From positions 1-5,463 of the forward strand of contig DASTCC010000123.1 in the NCBI GenBank assembly GCA_035711465.1: 5,463 nt of DNA. Direction: 5' to 3'. A program made the position numbers and the translations under genes. Shown piece by piece: positions 1-4,700 of the stretch (its first letter is position 1; each line of letters begins with the position of its first letter). The notes below the pieces were generated by a model. It saw only the letters and a program-made list of their open reading frames with translations. It searched no databases and was not told where the DNA came from. Origin of the DNA: DASTCC01 sp035711465 (GTDB lineage Bacteria > Acidobacteriota > Vicinamibacteria > Vicinamibacterales > SCN-69-37).

Positions 1-111
1 AAGAACGGCGTCGAGCAGATCGTCGAAATCAAGCTCACGGCGGAGGAGCAGGCCGCGTTGATGAAGTCGGCGGCGGCGGTCAAAGAGCTGACTGAGGTTA
101 TTGGGGTGTAG
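1..111 (+). CDS. mdh: Malate dehydrogenase, C-terminal end (partial)
   Basis: Only the last 36 codons and a TAG stop are present; the 5' part lies left of the window. The peptide ends in VEQIVEIKLTAEEQAALMKS followed by an Ala/Val-rich helix and KELTEVIGV. This pattern, a strand of the type 'GVE-IIEI-L' followed by a final helix 'EE-AAL-KSA-AVKEL', is the characteristic C-terminus of the LDH-like malate dehydrogenases, cytosolic enzymes that interconvert malate and oxaloacetate with NAD(H). Catalytic residues are not in view, so a lactate dehydrogenase cannot be fully excluded. The location directly upstream of sucCD and korAB, all TCA-cycle functions, supports malate dehydrogenase. A GC-rich inverted repeat begins ten bases after the stop and may end its transcript. 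Confidence 0.75.
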   Translation, partial: KNGVEQIVEIKLTAEEQAALMKSAAAVKELTEVIGV

Positions 112-120
112 ACGCGGACG

Positions 121-220
121 CGAGCAGGCTGCGGGCTACTGGCTGCAGCTGCGGGCTGCAGGATGCGGGTTCTCGGTTCGCTTTCCCGCAGGCCGCAGCC
201 CGCAGTCCGCAGCCTGCTCG
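121..220. repeat. Long imperfect inverted repeat after mdh
   Basis: The outer arms are perfectly complementary over 14 bases: cgagcaggctgcgg at 121-134 and ccgcagcctgctcg at 207-220. Further in, ctgcgggctgcag around 150-161 can pair with the gccgcagcccgcag stretch around 192-205, and atgcggg (163-169) with cccgca (185-190), if about 14 extra bases on the left arm are looped out. The left arm is itself built of reiterated gcgggct/ggctgcag motifs, so several alternative pairings are possible. The transcript should fold into a large, very stable hairpin. It starts ten bases after the mdh stop, so a role in ending or stabilising the mdh mRNA is plausible, but there is no following T-tract. It may instead be a copy of a dispersed genomic repeat. 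Confidence 0.7.
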
Positions 221-281
221 AGTCCGCGCCGCTGTCGGCCCACCGTCATTCAATTCGGTTTTCCCCGACACAAATTGGTAA

Positions 282-302
282 GGCCGATCACCGCGATCGG
301 CC
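282..302. repeat. Short perfect stem-loop
   Basis: ggccgatc (282-289) and gatcggcc (295-302) form a perfect 8-bp stem around the 5-base loop accgc. There is no T-tract on either side, so it is not a classical intrinsic terminator. A dyad operator or a weak terminator for read-through from mdh are both possible; the sequence does not decide. Confidence 0.4.
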
Positions 303-353
303 ATGGGCTTTATCCCACCCCGTCGGCGGCTTGAATTTTGCCCGGCATTCCGG

Positions 354-382
354 CTGACAACATCGACATCGCGCCATCAGAT
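354..382 (+). promoter_or_regulatory. Weak sigma70-type promoter candidate
   Basis: ctgaca at 354-359 matches the -35 consensus TTGACA at five of six positions. After a 17-base spacer, tcagat at 377-382 matches TATAAT at only three of six. The predicted start, about 389, falls just before the palindrome at 391-409 and 36 bases before the micro-ORF start. The -10 match is poor and such matches arise by chance, so this is a candidate only. It could serve the micro-ORF, sucC, or neither. Confidence 0.2.
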
Positions 383-390
383 CCGGGTAC

Positions 391-409
391 GTGCATTGCA
401 CTAGTGCAC
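391..409. promoter_or_regulatory. Compact overlapping palindromes, possible operator
   Basis: The 19 bases gtgcattgcactagtgcac contain a perfect 12-bp palindrome, tgcactagtgca (397-408), and an overlapping odd palindrome, gtgca-t-tgcac (391-401). The word gtgca/tgcac therefore occurs three times in alternating orientation. This is AT-richer and more ordered than the surrounding DNA. Repeated half-sites of this kind are typical of binding sites for dimeric regulators, and the position just downstream of a candidate promoter would suit repression. No regulator is identified. Confidence 0.3.
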
Positions 410-424
410 GGCGGGAGAGAGACA

Positions 425-520
425 GTGATTCCAGTCGTCACCGTCGTCGGCTGCGTGCTGATTTGCGTGGGCCTCCTCGGCTCCGTCGTCAGCATCGGCG
501 GCGACAGCTCGCGTTCCTAG
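425..520 (+). CDS. Possible 31-residue single-span membrane peptide
   Basis: This is a short candidate frame starting with GTG and ending in TAG. A good Shine-Dalgarno sequence, gggag at 413-417, lies seven bases upstream, better than those of the established genes in this window. The peptide begins MIPVVTVVG and is almost entirely hydrophobic from residue 3 to 24 (Val, Leu, Ile, Gly and two Cys at 10 and 14), then ends in a polar tail GGDSSRS. That is the layout of a small single-span membrane protein. The frame can be extended upstream to a TTG at 338, but those codons look unstructured and lack a matching ribosome-binding site. I recognise no family. A hydrophobic Val/Leu run can arise by chance from gtc/ctc repeats in GC-rich DNA, so expression is uncertain. 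Confidence 0.25.
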   Translation: MIPVVTVVGCVLICVGLLGSVVSIGGDSSRS

Positions 521-686
521 TTCGCCGACGCCTTCGGCGCGTTCGCGCCGCGCGACGACCCGCTCCGGGTGTGCTCGCGCCACGTCATCCTCCTGCCCGC
601 AGTTGCGCTGCGGCGCCTCACCGCCATCTCGAGAGCAGCCGCCATCCATCGGGTCGATTCGGGCCTGCGTGATAGACTTTCGCCCG

Positions 687-1847
687 ATGAAAATTCATGA
701 ATATCAGGCAAAAGCCATCCTCGCGAAGCACGGCGTCCCCGTGCCGAGAGGCATCGTGGCCTTCACGCCGGAGGAAGCGCGCAAGGCCGCCGAGACGCTC
801 GGCGGAGGAGTAGTCGTCGTCAAGGCGCAGATTCACGCCGGCGGCCGGGGCAAGGGCGGCGGCGTGAAGATCGCGAAGTCGCCGGCGGAAGCCGAAGCGC
901 TCGCGAAGCAGATCCTCGGCATGAAGCTCGTCACCCACCAGACAGGCCCGGAAGGGAAGATCGTCGGCAGGGTCCTGATCGAAGAAGGCCTGCAGATGAC
1001 ACGCGAGCTCTATTTCGGTCTCGTCCTCGATCGTTCGTCGGGCCAGCCGGTGCTGATGGTCAGCCCCGAGGGCGGCATGGACATCGAAAAGGTCGCGGCG
1101 GAGACTCCCGATCGGATTTTCAAAGCCTTCATTCACCCCGCTCTTGGGCTGCAGCCCTATCAGGCGCGCCAGCTCGCGTTTCGACTCGGCTTTTCGAAGG
1201 ACCTGGTCGGCAAGGCCGTGACGATGATGACGGCGCTCGCCCAGGCGTTCGTCGCCACCGACGCGTCGCTCCTCGAGATCAACCCGCTCGTCGTGACCGC
1301 CGGGGGCGATCTGCTCGCGCTCGACGCGAAGATGTCGTTCGACGACAACGCGCTCTACCGTCATCCGGAGTTCAAGGAGCTGCGCGACCTGAGCGAGGAG
1401 GATCCGCTCGAGATCGAGGCGTCCAAGTTCTCGCTGAACTACATCAAGCTCGACGGCACGGTCGGCTGCATGGTCAACGGCGCCGGCCTCGCGATGGCGA
1501 CGATGGACATCATCAAGCTGGCGGGCGGGGAGCCGGCCAACTTCCTCGACGTCGGCGGCGGCGCCAACGCCGAGCAGATCAAGAACGCCTTCCGCATCCT
1601 GATGTCGGACAAGAACGTCCGCGCGGTGCTGATCAACATCTTCGGCGGCATCCTGCGCTGCGACATCCTCGCGGAGGGGCTGATTGCGGCGGTGCGCGAC
1701 CTCGACGTGCGGGTGCCGATCGTGATTCGAATGGAAGGCACCAACGTCGAGAAGGGCAAACAGATGCTGAAGGAGAGCGGCTTGAACTTCACGACCGCTG
1801 ACGCGATGGGCGACGCGGCCGAGAAGGTCGTCGCGCTGGGGCGGTAG
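687..1847 (+). CDS. sucC: Succinyl-CoA synthetase (ADP/GDP-forming), beta subunit
   Basis: The 386-residue product is the nucleotide-binding subunit of cytosolic succinyl-CoA synthetase, which with SucD converts succinyl-CoA, phosphate and NDP to succinate, CoA and NTP. The length matches the family (388 in E. coli). An ATP-grasp domain fills about residues 1-235: the start MKIHEYQAKAIL is typical, KAQIHAGGRGKGGGVK (46-61) is the nucleotide-binding loop with Lys46, and E197, N199 (EINPLV) and D213 (LDAK) sit where E. coli has its metal-binding residues. The C-terminal CoA-ligase domain shows LDGTVGCMVNGAGLAMATMD (255-274), NFLDVGGGA (285-293), INIFGGILRCD (316-326) and RMEGTNVEKGK (348-358). 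The ATG at 687 was chosen because the family sequence begins there; a TTG at 603 would add 28 unconserved residues. No clear Shine-Dalgarno sequence precedes the ATG. The sucD start follows three bases after the stop, so the pair is surely co-transcribed. ATP or GTP preference cannot be read with confidence. Confidence 0.97.
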   Translation: MKIHEYQAKAILAKHGVPVPRGIVAFTPEEARKAAETLGGGVVVVKAQIHAGGRGKGGGVKIAKSPAEAEALAKQILGMKLVTHQTGPEGKIVGRVLIEEGLQMTRELYFGLVLDRSSGQPVLMVSPEGGMDIEKVAAETPDRIFKAFIHPALGLQPYQARQLAFRLGFSKDLVGKAVTMMTALAQAFVATDASLLEINPLVVTAGGDLLALDAKMSFDDNALYRHPEFKELRDLSEEDPLEIEASKFSLNYIKLDGTVGCMVNGAGLAMATMDIIKLAGGEPANFLDVGGGANAEQIKNAFRILMSDKNVRAVLINIFGGILRCDILAEGLIAAVRDLDVRVPIVIRMEGTNVEKGKQMLKESGLNFTTADAMGDAAEKVVALGR

Positions 1848-1850
1848 GCG

Positions 1851-2726
1851 ATGTCAGTCCTCATCGACAAGTCGACGCGTCTCCTCGTCCAGGGCCTCAC
1901 CGGCCGCGAAGGCACCTTTCACGCCCAGCAGGCGCAGGCGTACGGCACCACCGTCGTCGGCGGCGTGACGCCTGGCAAGGGCGGCACCACCCACGAAGGC
2001 TGGCCGGTGTTCGATACGGTCGCGGACGCGGTGCGCGAGACCGGCGCGAACGCGTCGGTGATCTTCGTCCCGCCGCCGGGCGCGGCCGACGCCGTCATGG
2101 AAGCCGCGAGCGCGGGACTGCCGCTCGCGGTCTGCATCACCGAAGGCATTCCGACCTTCGACATGATGCGCGCGTTCGCGTTTCTGAAGGACAAGCCGAT
2201 GCGGCTCATCGGCCCGAACTGCCCGGGCCTGATCTCCGCCGGCCGCGCCAAAGCGGGCATCATCCCCGGGCACATCTGCCGTGAGGGGCGCGTCGGCATC
2301 GTCTCGAAGAGCGGCACGCTGACCTACGAAGCGATTCATCAGCTCACCGGTCTCGGGCTCGGGCAGACGACGTGCATCGGCATCGGCGGCGATCCGCTCA
2401 TCGGCACGTCGTTCATCGACGCGCTGCGGCTCTTCGACGGCGACGACGAGACGGAAGCGGTGGTGATGATCGGCGAGATTGGCGGCTCGGCCGAGGAAGA
2501 AGCGGCCGCGTTCATCAAGCAGTCGTTCAGGAAGCCGGTGGTCGGCTTCATCGCCGGCCAGACCGCGCCGCCCGGACGGCGTATGGGGCACGCCGGCGCG
2601 ATCATCGCTGGCGGCAAGGGCACGGCCGCCGAGAAGATGCAGGCGCTGACCGACGCGGGCGTCCGCGTCGTGAAGAGCCCGGCCGACATCGGCCGCGCCG
2701 TCGCCGACGCCCTGAAGCACGCATAA
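1851..2726 (+). CDS. sucD: Succinyl-CoA synthetase, alpha subunit
   Basis: The 291-residue product is the CoA-binding, phosphohistidine-carrying subunit, about the usual length (289 in E. coli). The N-terminal Rossmann-type CoA-binding domain begins with LLVQGLTGREGTFH (11-24), followed by GGVTPGKGG (37-45) and PNCPG (122-126). The ligase domain carries VSKSGTLTYE (151-160), GIGGDP (177-182) and GEIGG (208-212), whose Glu209 corresponds to the residue that steadies the phosphohistidine. The catalytic histidine is His247 in MGHAGAII (245-252), equivalent to E. coli His246. All key residues are present, so the enzyme should be active. The gene starts three bases after the sucC stop with only a weak purine stretch (gggg about ten bases upstream), which suggests translational coupling to sucC. 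The downstream gap to korA has its own promoter-like hexamer. Confidence 0.97.
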   Translation: MSVLIDKSTRLLVQGLTGREGTFHAQQAQAYGTTVVGGVTPGKGGTTHEGWPVFDTVADAVRETGANASVIFVPPPGAADAVMEAASAGLPLAVCITEGIPTFDMMRAFAFLKDKPMRLIGPNCPGLISAGRAKAGIIPGHICREGRVGIVSKSGTLTYEAIHQLTGLGLGQTTCIGIGGDPLIGTSFIDALRLFDGDDETEAVVMIGEIGGSAEEEAAAFIKQSFRKPVVGFIAGQTAPPGRRMGHAGAIIAGGKGTAAEKMQALTDAGVRVVKSPADIGRAVADALKHA

Positions 2727-2738
2727 AGGCGATATACT
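2712..2738 (+). promoter_or_regulatory. Candidate promoter between sucD and korA
   Basis: tatact at 2733-2738 matches the -10 consensus TATAAT at five of six positions and stands out in this GC-rich DNA. The -35 side is weak: ctgaag at 2712-2717, inside the end of sucD, shares only the central TGA with TTGACA and lies 15 bases away. Transcription would begin near 2745 and give korA a leader of about 52 bases containing the hairpin at 2755-2778. This could provide expression of korAB independent of sucCD, added to read-through. Confidence 0.35.
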
Positions 2739-2754
2739 CGACGCAGTTCTTACG

Positions 2755-2778
2755 GGGCGGACCGGTTTCGGTCCGCCC
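2755..2778 (+). promoter_or_regulatory. Perfect 10-bp hairpin in the korA leader
   Basis: gggcggaccg (2755-2764) pairs exactly with cggtccgccc (2769-2778) around the 4-base loop gttt. The stem is almost all G-C, so it should be very stable in RNA. No T-tract follows (the next bases are tctgcctatc), so it is not a textbook intrinsic terminator. It lies 28 bases after the sucD stop and 18 bases before the korA start. It could end or stabilise the sucCD message, attenuate read-through into korA, or influence korA translation from close to its start. Confidence 0.6.
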
Positions 2779-2796
2779 TCTGCCTATCGGGATGGT

Positions 2797-4647
2797 ATGA
2801 CCACGACCCTTCCTAGCACGGAGCCTGACCAGCAAGCCGGCCGCGCGCCGGTCGTGAACGACTTCAGCATCCAGGTCGCGACAGTCAACGGATCGGGCAG
2901 CCAGACGGCGAACCTCATCCTGTTGAAGTCGCTCTTTCAGATGGGGATTCCGGTTTCCGGGAAGAACCTGTTCCCGTCGAACATCGCCGGGCTGCCGACC
3001 TGGTACACCATCCGCGCCAATCACCGCGGCTACATCGGCCGCAAGAAAGAGATCGACTTTCTCGTCGCGATGAACGCCGAGACCGCCAAGGACGACGTGT
3101 TGTCGCTCGATCCGGGCCGTGCGGTGGTCTACGACGCGCCGCTCGGACTCGACGCGCTGCGCAGCGATCTCATCTTCTATCCGGTGCCGTTCGACAAGAT
3201 CGTCGCCGAGGTGTGCCCCGACGCCAAGCTCCGCCGTCTCGTCAAGAACATGATCTACGACGGCATCCTCTCGCATCTGCTCTCGATCGACCTCGGCGAG
3301 ATGGAGAAGGCGCTGAGCAAGCAGCTGGGCCGCAAGCCCAAGGCGATGCAGCTCAACATGGGCGCGCTCGAGGCGGGAAGGAAGTACGCCGAGGAGCATC
3401 TCCAGAAGCGCGATCCCTATCGCGTCGAGCGGATGAACGCGACCGCGGGGCAGATCCTCGTCGAAGGCAATTCCGCCGCCGCGATGGGCTGCCTCTTCGC
3501 CGGCGTCACTGTCGTCGCCTGGTATCCGATCACGCCGTCGTCGTCGCTGCCGGAGGCGCTGATCGGCTACATGCGGAAGTACCGCATCGACAAGGAGACG
3601 GGCAAAGCCACGTTCGCGATCGTGCAGGCCGAGGACGAGATCGCCGCGCTCGGCATGGTGGTCGGCGCGAGCTGGGCGGGCGCCCGGTCGATGACGTCGA
3701 CGTCGGGGCCCGGCATCTCGCTGATGTCGGAGTTCGCCGGTCTCGCCTACTACGCGGAGCTGCCGGCAGTCGTGTTCGACATCCAGCGCGTCGGGCCGTC
3801 AACGGGCCTGCCGACGCGGACGGCGCAGGGCGACCTGCTCTTCGTCGCGCTCAACAGCCACGGCGACACGCGGCACGTGATGCTGCTGCCGGCGTCGGTC
3901 GAAGAGTGCTACCAGATGTCGATGGACGCGTTCGACCTCGCCGAGCGGCTCCAGACGATCATCTTCGTGATGAGCGATCTCGACCTCGGCATGAACACGT
4001 GGATGTCGCAGCCGTTCAAGTACCCGGAGAAGCCGCTCGATCGCGGCAAGGTGCTCGACGCGGCGAAGGTGCGCGAGCTCGGCGCCACGTGGGGCCGCTA
4101 CAAGGACATCGACGGCGACGGCATTCCGTGGCGGACGCTGCCCGGCACCGACGGTCCGGCGTTCTTCACGCGCGGCTCGGGCCACAACGAGATGGCGCAG
4201 TACACGGAGCGGCCCGACGACTACCAGCGGAACATGGAGCGCCTGGGCCGGAAGTTCGACACCGCGCGCACCCTCGTGCCCGGGCCGATCGTCGAGGCCG
4301 AGGCCGGCGCGAAGGTCGGCATCATCGCGTTCGGGTCGAGCCATTGGGCGGTGGAGGAGTCGCGCGATCAGCTCCGCGAGGAGCTCGGCGTCAAGACGTC
4401 GTACCTGCGCCTGCGCGCGTATCCGTTCACGCCCGAGGTCGACGAGTTCATCCGCGCGCACGAGCGCATCTACGTCGTCGAGCAGAACCGCGACGCGCAG
4501 ATGCTCAGCCTGTTGTTGATGGACGGCGAGGCCGAGCACGCGGCGCGCCTGCGCAGCGTGCTGCACTACAACGGGCTGCCAATCGACGCGCGCAGCATCA
4601 CGGATAGCATTAAAGAGCAAGAGGGGTCAGGCGAAAGCCGGGACTGA
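2797..4647 (+). CDS. korA: 2-oxoglutarate:ferredoxin oxidoreductase, fused gamma-alpha subunit
   Basis: The 616-residue product belongs to the 2-oxoacid:ferredoxin oxidoreductases, cytosolic thiamine-diphosphate enzymes that form acyl-CoA, CO2 and reduced ferredoxin. Residues about 22-205 are the gamma domain, with NGSGSQTAN (31-39) where many relatives have a GxGGQG loop, then GKNLFPSNIAGLPTWYTIR (55-73). The alpha domain starts near 215: YPITPSS (243-249) is the signature substrate-side motif, QAEDE (277-281) holds the conserved acidic pair, TSGPG (302-306) and RVGPSTGLPT (331-340) are family hallmarks, and GHNEMAQYTE (462-471) is the conserved C-terminal loop. Residues about 505-605 form the last domain. 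The two-subunit form with gamma fused to alpha is typical of KorA. Substrate is inferred from the neighbours sucCD and mdh; pyruvate or a branched-chain oxoacid is possible. The ATG at 2797 has a weak SD (cggga, 2788-2792) and leaves a polar 20-residue leader. The last eight residues, EGSGESRD, and the stop are encoded by the repeat element at 4621-4690. Confidence 0.93.
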   Translation: MTTTLPSTEPDQQAGRAPVVNDFSIQVATVNGSGSQTANLILLKSLFQMGIPVSGKNLFPSNIAGLPTWYTIRANHRGYIGRKKEIDFLVAMNAETAKDDVLSLDPGRAVVYDAPLGLDALRSDLIFYPVPFDKIVAEVCPDAKLRRLVKNMIYDGILSHLLSIDLGEMEKALSKQLGRKPKAMQLNMGALEAGRKYAEEHLQKRDPYRVERMNATAGQILVEGNSAAAMGCLFAGVTVVAWYPITPSSSLPEALIGYMRKYRIDKETGKATFAIVQAEDEIAALGMVVGASWAGARSMTSTSGPGISLMSEFAGLAYYAELPAVVFDIQRVGPSTGLPTRTAQGDLLFVALNSHGDTRHVMLLPASVEECYQMSMDAFDLAERLQTIIFVMSDLDLGMNTWMSQPFKYPEKPLDRGKVLDAAKVRELGATWGRYKDIDGDGIPWRTLPGTDGPAFFTRGSGHNEMAQYTERPDDYQRNMERLGRKFDTARTLVPGPIVEAEAGAKVGIIAFGSSHWAVEESRDQLREELGVKTSYLRLRAYPFTPEVDEFIRAHERIYVVEQNRDAQMLSLLLMDGEAEHAARLRSVLHYNGLPIDARSITDSIKEQEGSGESRD

Positions 4648-4690
4648 CACGGGGTCTGTCCCGTTTGGCGAAAGCCGGGACTGACCCCTT
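4621..4690. repeat. REP-like palindromic element spanning the korA-korB junction
   Basis: The outer arms aggggtcag (4622-4630) and ctgacccct (4681-4689) are perfect 9-bp inverted repeats. Inside, ggcgaaagccgggactgac occurs twice exactly, at 4630-4648 and 4667-4685, 37 bases apart. Each copy starts with ggc-gaaa-gcc, a mini-hairpin with a GNRA tetraloop. Between the copies, cgggac (4639-4644) can pair with gtcccg (4658-4663). The segment cggggtctgtcccg is a variant of the same theme (ggggtctgtccc against ggggtcagtccc). Such 'ggggtcag/ctgacccc' palindromes resemble the dispersed REP elements mobilised by REP-associated tyrosine transposases (Y1 family); no transposase is present here, so the assignment is by resemblance. 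The element contributes the final eight codons and stop of korA and ends ten bases before korB. Confidence 0.75.
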
Positions 4691-4700
4691 AACTAGACGT

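Larger units (their letters stand above)
112..686. other. 575-base region without a confident gene
   Basis: This gap separates mdh from sucC. From left to right it holds a long imperfect inverted repeat (121-220), a small perfect stem-loop (282-302), a weak promoter candidate (354-382), a palindrome (391-409) and a possible micro-ORF (425-520). From 521 to 686 I see only short GC-rich self-complementary stretches, for example ggcgcgttcgcgcc at 536-549, and no coding sequence. The open frames here are rich in Arg, Pro and Ala with no recognisable motif, as expected of chance frames in GC-rich DNA. No tRNA or rRNA is apparent. The sucC promoter must lie here or further upstream, but I cannot place it with confidence. 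Confidence 0.6.

Noticed and set aside
391..672. 93-codon arginine-rich frame upstream of sucC
   Set aside because: Composition dominated by Arg, Ala and Pro with no motif, starting inside the palindrome without an SD; typical of a chance frame in GC-rich DNA.
603..686. 28-codon N-terminal extension of sucC from a TTG
   Set aside because: The added residues are unlike SucC family N-termini, which start at MKIHEYQ; the extension is Arg/Pro-rich and has no ribosome-binding site.
1854..2720. Long minus-strand frames opposite sucD, and similar ones opposite sucC and korA
   Set aside because: They mirror strongly conserved genes on the + strand; their translations are rich in Arg, Asp and His with no recognisable domain, as expected from antisense frames of GC3-rich genes.
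2755..2778. Intrinsic terminator for sucCD
   Set aside because: The stem is excellent but no T-tract follows, so I listed it as a leader hairpin of uncertain role rather than a terminator.
4105..4130. EF-hand-like calcium loop DIDGDG in KorA (residues 437-442)
   Set aside because: A stretch of this type is, as I recall, common in this KorA subfamily, and there is no second EF-hand or flanking helix pattern; calling it calcium binding would be unsupported.
3213..4607. 464-codon + strand frame inside korA
   Set aside because: It is an out-of-frame reading of korA with extreme Arg/Ala content and no motif.
4630..4685. Start of a CRISPR array
   Set aside because: Only two copies with an 18-base gap, itself partly complementary to the repeat, and partly inside korA; this fits a palindromic element, not spacers.
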